Shown here: one piece after another, positions 1 to 10,624 of the stretch | Layout: every line of letters starts with the position of its first letter | Numbering within the stretch: position 1 is the first letter of the stretch | Source: Glutinoglossum americanum | Taxonomy: Eukaryota; Ascomycota; Geoglossomycetes; Geoglossales; Geoglossaceae | Assembly: GCA_020080175.1 (NCBI GenBank) | Contig: JAGHQL010000225.1 | Span: 1 to 35,494 of the forward strand | Direction of reading: 5' to 3' | DNA: 35,494 bases | Notes under the pieces: model-generated | The model's input: only the letters and a program-made list of their open reading frames with translations | The model's database searches: none | Told to the model about the DNA's origin: nothing | Program-made: the position numbers and the translations under genes

Positions 1-14
1 GGGGGGGGGGGTGT

Positions 15-56
<42 letters not shown>

Positions 57-84
57 GTTTTTTGTTTGTTTTTTTTTTTTTTTT
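1..84. repeat. G homopolymer and T homopolymer at window edge
   Basis: Bases 1-55 are almost entirely G, broken only by a TGT at 12-14. A T-rich stretch follows, with an unbroken 16-T run at 69-84, and then ten G at 85-94. This could be true simple sequence. It could also be a contig-end artefact, because two-colour Illumina chemistry calls G when signal is lost. The sequence alone does not settle it. Confidence 0.9.
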
Positions 85-173
85 GGGGGGGGGGTTGGTG
101 GAGGAGCGGAGGAGGAGGAGGAGGGTTGTGGCGGGTGCTGTTGCGGTTGCGGTTGAGATTGAGATTCAGGCAT
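1..173 (-). CDS. Possible proline/lysine-rich N-terminus of a gene running off the left edge
   Basis: On the minus strand an ATG at 173-171 opens a frame that stays open to the window edge (57 codons). It starts MPESQSQPQPQQ, continues into Ser, Pro and Lys runs, and ends in a proline run encoded by the poly-C complement of the G homopolymer. The sequence before this ATG is A/C-rich with short CCACAT repeats, as is common in fungal leader regions. The position also fits a gene lying downstream of, and parallel to, the GABA transaminase gene. Against it, homopolymers of C and A cannot contain stop codons, so an open frame here is weak evidence, and no conserved domain is visible. I treat it as a tentative partial gene. 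Confidence 0.25.
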
Positions 174-586
174 CGTTGGGAGCTTCGTTGATGGATGGAT
201 GCGAGGTGGAGATGTGGATGTGGATGTGGATGTGGTTGTGTGTTTATGTTGTCGGTAAGTTCCGGGGGGTTTTTTTTTTAATTCACCGCGGGCGGGGTTT
301 AGAGTTACCCCCCCCCCCCACTAAATAAAACATATCTTTCTTCAATGGCAAGAAGAAAAAAAAGGCCAAACTGTTACATGCACATACGTGTTCCGCTCGT
401 TCTACAGGCTGAATTAATAATATACGCCCCTCCTTGCTCAGGGGGCCATATTGTTTTATTGTTTTATTCTATGCTTTAGCTGCCTCGATGGAGTGACATG
501 ATGATTATCTGGGCATGTTTTATTTCCTGCAGGGAGAGGAGAAAACACCCCAGATAAGTTGGTATCCGTAGAATCCGGACACACTT
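174..586. other. Intergenic region between left-edge ORF and GABA transaminase 3' end
   Basis: This holds a GATGTG hexamer repeat (about 211-234), T and C homopolymers near 270-320 and an A run near 354-363. I see no gene in it. It would contain the 3' UTR of the minus-strand transaminase and possibly the promoter of the tentative left-edge gene. Confidence 0.6.
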
Positions 587-2370
587 TCAATTCTGGGAAC
601 TGAAGAGTTTCTCTATCGCCTCGACTAGAATGTCGGCTGGATGGAATAGAATTGTCAGTTGATCGTTCCTAGTAAAACTCTGCGCCGGGAAAGAAAAAAA
701 AAAAAAAGAACTCACCATGGCGTTTCTGGAATATTAACATCGGCCTCAGTCTCACCGCATCCGTCCCGCATCCTCCAATGTTCACCCCTACCGTCTTGGC
801 CGCCTTCAGGAACTCGTCCCTCCGCGGACTGTCCCACGCGATGAACGTCCCCATCCCTTTACCCCGTAGGTTCCGCATCTCGGTCGGGTGCTTTTCCGCA
901 AGTTTTTCCAGCCGCGCGTATAGATAGTCGCCCACCCGCGCTGTGTTCTCGACGAGGTTGAGGCGCTCCATCTCTTGAATGATGGCGCGGAAGAGGATAG
1001 CCCTAGCGGGATCGCCCATCCAGGTGTTGAACTGCCGGAACGGCTTGTTAGGTCGCAGCTCCAGGTTGCCGTAGTAGTAACCTGCCGCCTGCGCCTTTTT
1101 CGAGAAGGTTACCATGTCCGGTGGCTCCGGGAGGTCCCAGTGATCGTGCGCCCAGAATTTCCCCGTGGCGCCCATCCCGGTTTGAACCTCGTCCACGATG
1201 AAGAGGACGCCGTGCTTCTTCGTGATCTCGCGGAGACCGCAGAAAAACGCCGGGGAAGCGTGGTGGTCGCCGCCTTCGGATTGAATCGGTTCCACTATGA
1301 CGGCGGCCGGAGGAAGGGGCCATTCCTTAATCAGGCGCTCTGTCTCCTCCAGGCATCGCTGCTCTTCTCTAGCATTCTCCTCAACGTGGTCCTCCAGCGG
1401 GTACTTCAAGATCGGGAAGGGCGCTTGAGGCCAGTTGAACGCGGGAATGTCCATCTTGTGGATCGGCTTACTCCTAGTCGTGCTCAGACTGCCGAAGAGA
1501 CGACCGTGGAATGCGGATTTGAAGGACAATATCGACAGGTTCGGAGAACCCGGCGCCTGATTGTTCATCGACGACGCCATCTCCTCTGGGGTAAACTCGA
1601 CGTTCGGTCCGCCTCGCTCTTGACGTCGGCGCCACATGAAAGCCGCCTTGTACGCGGTTTCGTTGGCGTCGGAACCAGCCATGGAAGTGAAGACTTGGTC
1701 CAAACCCTTCGGTGCGACTTTGAGTATTCCGCTCCTCAGGATTTGAGCCCAATCGTGCTGGGGAAAGGGCCCCAAGGCCGGGCGATTGACCAGAGCACTA
1801 GCCATCTCGGGAGTGGATGCGGCGCGGAGGAGCGCCGGGTTGTTGTAGCCTACCGGAATTGACGCAATCTGAGAATACCTACGACGGCGGTCAGCACACG
1901 GGTTGCGTAATCTCGCACCCCCCGGCGTGCTCCACTTACACGTCTAGCAACAAATTGCCATCTAGATCCGCGATGCTATACTCACATCAGCTCGCGTCGC
2001 GACTATCCACCTCGCAGGTAACGTACTAATTCCCAAAGCTCTTCTGGTAGTTCCCTAGCATGTTCAGGCTCCGAGTGTCAAACAGCTTTTCCAGATCTTC
2101 AATCACCCTCCTGCTCTCCGGACCGGGAATCTCCGTCAGCACGGTTGGTCGTTGGGGTTCATTTTCAAAGTAGGGCCGCTCCATAGCTGGCCCTTCAGAC
2201 ATGGTTGCGGCTGTCACTGGAGCTCTAGCGGTCGACGTAGCTAGAGACCTCTGCAATAATTGAGTCGATACGGGAGAGAAGACGCTCTTTGTGCTTGTAG
2301 AGATTGACACGCAGACTGGACGGGAAGTGAGTGAGTGGAGACGAGCGACCGTACGCACGAGGCACGCCAT
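587..2370 (-). CDS. UGA1: 4-aminobutyrate aminotransferase (GABA transaminase), mitochondrial
   Basis: This class III PLP-dependent aminotransferase converts GABA and 2-oxoglutarate to succinate semialdehyde and glutamate, the first step of the GABA shunt. I place four exons, read right to left: 2370-2027, 1975-1940, 1878-716 and 636-587, giving 530 residues. Joining them restores the family stretches VGYNNPALL, VEPIQSEGGDHHAS, VDEVQTGMGATGKFWAH (PLP-binding Asp about 356) and TFSKKAQ (PLP lysine at 387 or 388). The last exon supplies the usual C-terminal helix, ADILVEAIEKLF. All introns are GT-AG, and the last has an AACTGAC branch site. The start at 2370 is the first Met of an Arg/Ser/Thr-rich N-terminus typical of a mitochondrial presequence. 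The upstream in-frame Met at 2418 begins a hydrophilic stretch that seems less likely. A second in-frame Met just before SEGPAMERPYF could give a cytosolic form. Family identity is certain; intron borders are inferred. Confidence 0.95.
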
Positions 2371-3637
2371 TTTGTACTGGGAGTCAAGTGATGTGTGTAT
2401 GCGCGTGTGCTCTTTCACCCGTTTTGTGTGGGCTAACGGCTAACGCAGGGAGTTGTGAGTCGAAGGTGGCGATTACGTCACTGATCCTGTCGGGATTCAA
2501 TCGAACGGGGCAAATCTACGTGAACCGGAAAGTTGAAATTAGGGCAATGGGGACGAGGCATCGGAGACGGCGACGACAAGTGAATTGAATGTCGAAGCTG
2601 GCATCCCCGGTGAATGAACTTGCAGCTCGTGATGACTTGCAGTCTGCCTGCTGCGAAGTCGCGAAGATGGTGTCATGTACCTGACTTGGCCTGGAAGGCC
2701 GTATATGTTGGTAGCATCCGTGTTGTGGCGGTGGAATGCTGTGCCGTCTCTAAGCGGGGGGGAGGTTCATCCTATCAAGGGGCTTATCCATTGGAGCAAA
2801 AAAAAACACCCTACAAACCCTCCAAACCCTCCAAACCCTCCAGCCATTATACCCCGTTATACATACACCCTTCCATCTACATGATACGGACCCGCGATGC
2901 AAGTTGCTCGCGTTTGTGCGCACACCTTCGCACTCGCCTTTAATGTACCTGCATTTCAATTTGCAATGGCTTCCATTTCTACATGGCTGCGACGAGACGT
3001 CTGCTTACGTCTGCTCGCGTCTACTTCCGTCTGTCTGCACGTTCTTTGTCCCCGCTAGCTACATGTACCGAGATGAACGGGATCAACTACACACACCCGT
3101 CCTTGAGATGCTGTAGCCCTGATTTCGTCAGACCCAGAAATACGGTACAAGCCCAACATCGGGAATGCGGAAGTAATTATAAGTACACCACGACGAGAAA
3201 AAATATCTGCACGCTTTGGTCCGAGGGTGCATCGGAGTGAACGTGCCGTATGCCGTGCCGAAGAAAGTGGCTCATGACTTGGCGAATAAGTGCATCACAG
3301 TAGTCGCCATTTTGACGCCTGCCCATTTGGCCCCCACATTTAAAAGCACATAGGATGAGATCTGAGCGAGCAACACGGCCTGCAGCATCGCATGAACGAA
3401 GCGTTGGGCTCCGCGGTTAGAGGAAGAGAGAGGCAAACGATCTGGGAAGGGAGAAGGAAGGAGGAAGAGGTGTATAATATGATACGAAAATGTGAGGAAC
3501 TCCCGCTTCATGCAAAGCCACCCGGTGAGGGGAATGTAAGATTGTTCGAACTCCCTATCATTCGCCCATGAAAAATCCGCCCACGGCCAGAAGGCTCTCG
3601 ACGAGGTCATTGAACCCGTCTTCTGTATGTACAGCGA
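2371..3637. other. Intergenic region, GABA transaminase promoter side / SET2 3' side
   Basis: No gene was recognised. The region holds the promoter and leader of the minus-strand transaminase and the SET2 3' UTR. A 9-bp unit AAACCCTCC is repeated three times at 2815-2841, preceded by an A run at about 2798-2806. It resembles no telomere repeat. Confidence 0.6.
2815..2841. repeat. Three tandem copies of a 9-bp unit
   Basis: AAACCCTCC occurs three times head to tail in intergenic DNA. It is a simple minisatellite with no recognised role. Confidence 0.8.
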
Positions 3638-6600
3638 CTATACGATCCCTAGCAGCCTCAATCTTTCCGGATTCATTCCCTCATACTGGCTATCATCCCC
3701 GTTCGAAACACCATTCGTGGAAATCTCAGAGGGCGTTTGGAGAATCTCGGGTGTAAAGACCATGACGTTATCTTGCGTGACGTGTTTCTCATCGGTGACG
3801 GTCTGGCTCGACGCTTGGGGCGTAGGTGGCTCAACCGTAGGACCGAAATTCATGAAGTCCTTAACTTCTGCGGTACCGAGTTCCTCGATGGTGCCCTGAC
3901 CCGGAGTGCCAGGGCTGAAGCGCTGCGCTTCCCCAAAACCATCCATACCAGCGTAAGCCGATTCCTCCGTGAGTTGCTCTTCATCCTGTTCCGCTGGAGG
4001 GGGAGGAGGGGGTGGTGGTGGTGGTGGTGGCGGCGGTGTTGACGTCTCAGACTTGATCCTCTTACTTGGCGTGCCGTCTTCATCCATCGCTATGCCTTCC
4101 TCCAATTCCATTTCTTCTTCCCTCTTCCTCTTCAAACCATCGCCATCCGCGACATCATTAGTTTCAGCCAGGGATGGAGACATATTGGCATGCTCTTCAT
4201 CGTCAGACACATCCATCACCTGATCTTCTTCGGACTCATCCCCGCCATTCCCATCCTTTTCACCAACGCAGTTAACTGGAGGATCAGTAGGCCCGGGCTC
4301 GTCCTTCAGCTTAGGTTTTCGCTCGGCCCTCTTCTTATCATGCTCTCGCTTCTTTAGGACGGCCTTGTCAAAGTACTCCTTCACATACTTCTTCACCTGT
4401 CTTTCTTGCTTCGACGATATCTGTGAAGGGTCTTCCACACGGTTATTTTTGAAGTCGGAGTTCACTATCTTCTTGGCAATCTATTCGAAGATGATGTTTA
4501 GCTACGCTATAATTTCGAGAACAAGGGGGACTACGCTAGGCCAGCTTACCTCTTTTCCAAATCGCTTTAGTTCTTCCCGAGGCAACTTCCCCTTGAACTT
4601 GTCCATGACATACTTGACATGTGGGAAAAGCTGTTGGAGACGCTGGTTAGTCCAATGCCATGCCGATCGCGGGTTCCAGATCTTCTCACTGTGTTTTCGT
4701 AGAGCTTCTTCTTTTTCTCCTCGCTCAACGATCTCCACTTCTCATGGCCTTCTTTCCTCTTTTCCTTCTTGACTTCTGAGGCAGCCGGTTGTTGCGGTGT
4801 TGCCACCGCAGCCTTTTCCTTCGGTGTGGTGTTCTTCGTTATACTATCGATGATTTCCTGTAGCCTTTGGTCGTTGGATATAGGCTTTGGCTGCGGAGGC
4901 TGATATGCAGGCGCAGTCGGCCTTACCCAGGTTGTTTGTCCGTTAGCGCTGTAGTAATACGTCTTGCCATTGGTATGGGCGGTGAACCATCCAGAAGGAA
5001 GGGGTTGGAATGCCCGGGAGGGTTTGAATGCCGGTCTAGGTCCGCCAAAGTAACCAGGATTACGCTGCGGCATGCTATTTCGAGGTCCGGTAGGAGCTGC
5101 TGGTCCCTTTGGTGGTTCAGGAGAACGCGATTTCCGTCTCTCCTTCTCCTCGTCTCGGCTTGACTCTCTTCGCTGGAAGTGGTCCATCCGATCCGGGGTC
5201 GACGTGCTGTTCTCATCCCTCTTCTTCCGTGGTATCCGATAGCCCACCTCGAGGGTGCTCCATTCCTTCAAAAGCGCCGTAGCGGCATTCTGAACCTTCT
5301 CGTCGCCACACGTCGTCAGAGTCTTTACGGTTTCATCGATTTTTGAGTCGGTGATCTTGTTTCGAGTGATGCGGGGAAATTTGTTCAGAATATCCAAAAT
5401 CTGCAAGACCACATTGAAGTCTGCTTTCCAGGTCGCTAGTGCGGGGTTCAGAATTTGGTAGCCATGCATCTTGACGACTCGATTAAGCACTTTCTCATCA
5501 TCACATCGCTGGATACGACCAAGCAGCTTGACGAGGATCCATTTTTCCTTACACTGTACCAGTGTAGCCATAACTGTGGTGACTCCCTTCTCGTCCAGGG
5601 CCTTGGGTTCGGCACTGTTGACGTACTCCTCATCGTCTTCGGCCTGCTTTTTCTTCTTGGGTTTGCGAGGAACAGCGGTGTCCCAGCCATCCCCATCTTC
5701 AATACCCAATGCCTGGATAGTCTGAGGAGACAATTTTGTGGCACGTTCAGTCTGTGTCTTGCCCCCGATATAGCCTGTGCAATTCGGCTCGCCACAGTAG
5801 CAAGGCTGCGGGTCGGCTCCATAGCGATCGACATTGTAGTTGAAAACGAGCTCTTCTCCTGCCTTGACCCGTCGCCCAGCAAATATCCCCATCCGCAGCT
5901 TGTCTCCAACGATCCATTTGTCGACATAACAATTTGGTTTGCAGGAGTGATTGCAAAAGCGGCCCAGGTTGCCCTTCCGAGTGGCGTCGACGAATTCGCC
6001 TTTGCTCAAAGACATAAAATAAAAGTGCTTGATGCCTTCCTCGTCATACTGGATCATGCGTCGGCGGAATTGGGTCTCGTTGATAACCTCCCCAACATAC
6101 TCAAAAATGAAGTCGTGCGGATTTAATTCGGAGTCTGTTCGCAAGCCAAAGCCCTTCTTCTCGGTCTCAATGACTGAGACGTCGGCATACTGCTTGCGTT
6201 GAAATCGTTGGTTCTGACAACCAGAGCCGCAATTGCACTCCTCTTCGACACATTCCATTTTGGTAGCACGATTTATGCAGTCCGAGTCTTCCCCACAAGC
6301 GTTGTTACTGGTGCCATCTATTCAGACTGTCAGTCGGAAATTCAAGAGGAAAGAAACTTCCGGGAAAAAGGGAGCCTACCCCATTCTTCTGTACAGTCGC
6401 AATCCAAACCGTCGTGATCCGAAGCACCTAGGTACTTTGCTGCATAAATACAATCTTGAATGACTTCGAACAATTCGGTAGCCTTCGAAGTAGCGCTAGG
6501 CAGATGATCAAAGAGTTTTGGCGGTCGTGCGATTATCTTCTGTGAAGTGGACCGAGAGAGTTTAGGTGTCTCTCCAGGCTCCATCTTAAACGTAATGTCT

Positions 6601-6863
6601 CCTTCGATGACCTCTTCCCGTTCGCCTTTACTGGCTACTGGCGAGGGCGTAGAACTCTGCGGCTTTGCAGGCGATCGGGAGGTTGACTTTGAGGAAGGTT
6701 TTTTGGGCGAGTTGGCGACTGGAGAATTCACCTTCATTGCCCTAGTTCGACGGACAGAGTTTAAGGGCTCATCATCGGACGAAGATGTGCCTGTATCGAG
6801 TTTCATATCCTGCAGCCCCGACTCCACAGCCTCTGGCGGCTCATCATTTCTATCCACAGCCAT
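3638..6863 (-). CDS. SET2: Histone-lysine N-methyltransferase, H3 lysine-36 specific (SET2)
   Basis: This enzyme co-transcriptionally methylates H3K36 while bound to phosphorylated RNA polymerase II. Four exons (6863-6380, 6317-4690, 4630-4550, 4480-3638) give 1011 residues. Domains in order: an acidic/basic disordered N-terminus; AWS cysteine cluster about 155-205; SET about 207-330 with GFGLR (217-221), the catalytic NHSC (284-287) and ELVFNY (317-322); post-[11 protein letters not shown] (334-341); a TFS2N/LW-like helical region about 411-521; WW domain about 601-628 (GWFTAH to TTWVRP); and an SRI domain from about 705 to 785, starting [12 protein letters not shown], which binds the polymerase CTD. 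The small exon 3 is exactly 81 bp and encodes the first SRI helix. The C-terminus beyond the SRI is acidic with a 14-proline run (880-893). The start is the first true ATG; a GTG 24 bases upstream is in frame but unlikely. All fungal SET2 domains are present. Confidence 0.97.
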
Positions 6864-8167
6864 GTTTGGTAAACCTGTCGTGTTCACGAACGTGGGTCGG
6901 TGCCGAGAAGTTGGAGGAGCCAGATCAAAGAATTAGCGATGCGAGGGACAACTGCCCGTTTGGCCACGCCACAATGGCGCCGTCACCTTGCACCGTGTAT
7001 TGAAAGCCCCACTGTATGGCCTGACCGACCGTCTAGGTAGCAAGTCCTCGAGCACGGCGACTGACCGAAGAGTGACGACGGTCCAACGCTGTCGCTGGAC
7101 AATCCGTCGGGTGAACAGCGCACACCAAATGAAGGATACAAGACAGAGCCGACAATTAAGGATGCCGTGAAGGGGCGTAGCGTAGTTAATGAAGTGAAGG
7201 GGTCAATTAACACAAGAAAACTCCTTTGGTGCTCTGAAAGCATGGATAACAACCCCCGATTGCCCAAACGCCGAGAGAATTGTGTGGTCACCGTGGCATA
7301 GCAAGACAGCGAGCGGCTCTCCGGGTCCGGCAGACTTTCGCGCACCGCCTCGAGCCTCTTGTGAGCTTCGCAACACCCTGGGGAACTAGTAGGATAGTAG
7401 TTATGCGATGTTTAAAAGGAATGTGTGCGGTGGCTTGAGTCGCCTCGTGAAGGAGAAGGCGATATGGCTGTTGGATATTCCAATTTTCGACTAGCGATTC
7501 TTGGCAAATATATATCCAATCTCAGAGTCAATGGGTGTTTTTGGGGTCTACTCAGTTCATGACTATTATTCTCAACGAGTCGGATCCATACTCATCTGAG
7601 ACTTAGAGTTGGCTCAGATCATATATAACGGAAAAGAACAAAGAATCCCGCTTGGACGAGCGTCGGTCGTCAGCCACCGCCAAGTCAGTCGCATCGAATC
7701 CGTCATTACCCCTAACTCAATGAAGGCACAGCTGTCGAGGCGGATGGCTCATACATCTGCTCTAAAAAATCTACTCCACGTCCTAAGAATCAATAAGGGC
7801 ATTCGCCCATCTTGCGGAAGCTGGATAAGGTTTAAATTTCCTAAAATATGGTAGCGCACCTTCGAAATTAGTTTACCAGTACGAACCGATTTGCCCTAAT
7901 CCTGACACGAGCACAGACGAGAGGGTGAAGTATAAGTGGCTACCGGTTGTAAAGTTAAATTTCTCTTGATAGGCTACATCCAAGAGAGATTCTAATAACG
8001 ACCGTTTATCAAGCACGCACCTTGAGCTACCTGCTCTAGAGGAATCCCCCATAACCACCGTTTAACGAGAAGGCTCTTCAAATACGAAGGCTTTTGATCG
8101 ATGTTTCTGTATAGCAAATCTGGTCCCATCGTTTTGCCGTAAGAAGCATACTCAGAGCCTCGGGCAT

Positions 8168-8187
8168 AAAAAAAAAATTTTTTTTTT
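8168..8187. repeat. Perfect A10T10 palindrome
   Basis: Ten A are followed directly by ten T, a perfect self-complementary 20-mer within the SET2/AT-hook intergenic region. Tracts of this kind exclude nucleosomes and are prone to replication slippage. No other role can be read from it. Confidence 0.85.
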
Positions 8188-8940
8188 CCGCAACCAACAA
8201 TTCAGGCTCTAAAAAATCAATCTCGAAATCCAATAATCCGAATAATCAAGTTGACGTCCAAGGGAACCTCCCAATTGTCCCAAGTTGAGGGACACCCAGC
8301 ATTCTTCAGTTTTTGGGGAAGCGTACGGTAGTAGTTCAGGGCTGGGGATGGCCCCGGAACTCCTGGGGACTCAACTTTAAGTGGTAATAAGTCTGCAATT
8401 GATTGCGGACATTGGAGTTGCGGTTCCTTGATCCGCCGCAGCCAATGGGTGGTGTTAAGTGGGGTCTCGGTTAAATGGGAGAGAAGATCGTTTCTCCAGT
8501 CGAACTGGTGATGGGGATGAGCGAATACATGCGCAACACGATGGATAAAACATGGTCAACCCGGCTTTTCACCCATGAGCTGGAACTCAGAAGTAAAGCA
8601 ACTGGGAAAGAGAAACATATACGAGAAACGAAGGATAGCATGAGGGGAAAAAATGCATCGGGGCCCAGGGCGCTTCTCTCCTGATCGTCCGCAGTGACAT
8701 GCACAGTCGGGCGAGCGTTGGCTCTCATTCGTAATAAGGGAACCACGACAACGTGGCTCCGCCTTGGTGCAAGAAACCTGAGCGATGCATAAAACGCGCT
8801 GATGATGTGGTCTCGCAGATTTTGGCGTGGCTCTGGCGGCCGAAAAACGGTGTGAAGTAGCGAAGGATGAAGTATAAAGGCTCACGACACAGCTGCTGTA
8901 TTGAACCAAGACTCCAACAGCCAGATGGGGGTGTGTGTGG

Positions 8941-8954
8941 GAGAGAGAGAGAGA
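8941..8954. repeat. GA dinucleotide microsatellite
   Basis: A run of about seven GA units in intergenic DNA, preceded by a short GT run. Confidence 0.8.
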
Positions 8955-10103
8955 GCGCCCCCGACCGTTGCTCAGCGCTTGTTGATGGTGTTCTTCCCTG
9001 GTCCAGTCGGTCGGGAATCCCAAGGGATCTCCATTCGCTTGCGGACGAGCCGGGCCAGCTTCCACAACGATCAGACGATCAGTGTCCGGGAACCCAATCA
9101 ATCATGAGGGCGGCGGAAGAAGCCCTGAAGGGCTGGATCTCAAGATTGCGCAATAATGACTTCCGTCTGGCTGTCTGACTGGGGCGCTTTCCCACTGGCG
9201 AATTTGGAGAGAAAGCGATTCGCGAAGATCCAAAGGCTGTCGCGCGAGGCCGGCTTCCTCGTGGTCACGATGGATGCAGGGGGGGATTTGATTTTAGGAA
9301 ATGTTTATTTTATTTTTTTTCTCTCTATTTCTCCCGAATAACGCGCACCGCAACGGGGCGAGCGCAGCGCCACGGCGGAATGTCTCGTCGCATCTCTGAA
9401 CGAACGGGTGGTCGCGGCACGTCTCAGAGCTGCTGCTGCGTACGTTCAGCGACGTTGACAGTGCGCGCGTCCGCGCTGATCGCACGTGCGGTGCTCTGCG
9501 CTCCGTGCGAGATGCGTCGAAAAGGGAATTGGGGGAGGAGGGAAAGAAAAAAAAAAAAAGAGGCATCTACAGAGTATCGGTGCGATAGAGCACTCGAGAC
9601 GGTGGAGATGACGGAGGGAGGGCGAGCGTGGAGAGCAGCAGGAAAAGGAAGCGAAAGGAGGGACCAGAGGGAAGGAAAAGACGAAAAAGAAATTAAAAAA
9701 AATTAAAAAAGTCGGGGCAGCTTGGGGCATGAGAGAAAAAAACACACAAGACGCCAGACAGAGCAGCAGCAGAGCAGCAGAGCAGAGTCCAACCATCAAA
9801 TCAGATGGACCAGCCTTCCGGGATCCTGTGCCAAGTAGGATAACTTCGACCTTGCCCATATCTCTTTTGGCCTCAAGCGGTCGCTCGCATTCGTTTTAAT
9901 TACCGTTGTTGACTGAGGAGGGTTGGCCGCCCCCGTCTGTCTGGAGGAAGTGCCTGCAGCTTGCAGCAGCTTCTTTTGCGGCTTTTCGTTCAATTTCCTC
10001 TCGAAAAATAAAAAAGGTATTGTCTAATAATAAGCCCTCCACTCACTTATTGTTCAACCTTATATTTTCCCCCCGTATTGCGAAAACCCACCCCCCATTT
10101 TTT

Positions 10104-10139
10104 GCTCTTCTCTCTCTCTCCCTCGCTCTCCTCTTCCTT
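10104..10139 (+). promoter_or_regulatory. Pyrimidine-rich tract upstream of Myb/AT-hook gene
   Basis: An almost pure C/T stretch lies about 490 bp upstream of the start codon at 10625. CT tracts of this kind commonly mark core promoter and transcription start regions in filamentous fungi. The assignment rests on composition and position only. Confidence 0.35.
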
Positions 10140-10624
10140 CACCCTCCCGCGCGTGTCCGTTCTTTGTTGCTACCCGCCTGTGGTCGTTGCGCCGCGCCGC
10201 GCCGCTCCACACCCCCAAACTCTCCCTCCACCCAGGGCTCCGAGCTTTCCATTCCAGACCCAAGATTCGCTGATGCGACGCGCAGAAAAGGGCCGCTTTT
10301 CTTCTCGGTTGAGCCTTTTGTTTGGCACATTCTAGCCACACGCTTCTTGCTACACGCTTTTAACTTACTTAAACTGCTCTGATTACCTGATTTGAAGCTT
10401 TCCCGCCCCGCCCACCACCCCCCCCAGCAAAAAACACCCCCCATCCATCCCCGTGCCTCGTTACCTCGCACATACACGTCGTTCGCGAGCTTGTCGCATT
10501 CATCAATTGTTCGCCGCGAAGTCGCGCAAACCGTCGCTGTTGTTCCCCGTCGGCAGCATTTCATTCTTTCGGGTCACCTGCACCTTGATTTTGCATTGGT
10601 CAATCCTAAGCGATTCGGTCAACG

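Larger units (their letters stand above)
6864..10624. other. Long gene-free divergent intergenic region
   Basis: These 3.76 kb separate the start of SET2 (minus) from the start of the Myb/AT-hook gene (plus). I recognise no protein, tRNA, 5S rRNA or transposon in it. It holds an A10T10 palindrome (8168-8187), a GA dinucleotide run (about 8941-8954), A/T homopolymers near 9300-9320, 9545-9560 and 9690-9710, and a long pyrimidine tract (10104-10139). Such tracts are common in fungal promoters and leaders, so the right third probably belongs to the transcript of the downstream gene. The frames that are open here have low-complexity or unnatural composition, and I treat them as chance. Confidence 0.5.

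Noticed and set aside
11-328. Plus-strand open frame of Gly, Phe and Arg runs
   Set aside because: It is a translation of G, T and GGA simple repeats with no natural protein composition.
975-1862. 295-codon plus-strand frame
   Set aside because: It lies antisense to the well-supported GABA transaminase exon and has no family resemblance; it is a shadow of coding constraint.
2815-2841. CCCTCC-containing repeat that might suggest telomeric sequence
   Set aside because: The unit is AAACCCTCC, not TTAGGG/CCCTAA, and there are only three copies between housekeeping genes.
5455-6126. 223-codon plus-strand frame
   Set aside because: It is antisense to the SET domain exon of SET2 and is a shadow.
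8556-9101. 181-codon minus-strand frame in the long intergenic region
   Set aside because: It includes Ser/Leu/His repeats from the GA microsatellite and has no recognisable motif, membrane segment or splice context.
9446-9859. 137-codon minus-strand hydrophobic-looking frame
   Set aside because: The Phe-rich stretches come from A homopolymers read on the other strand, and no family is visible.
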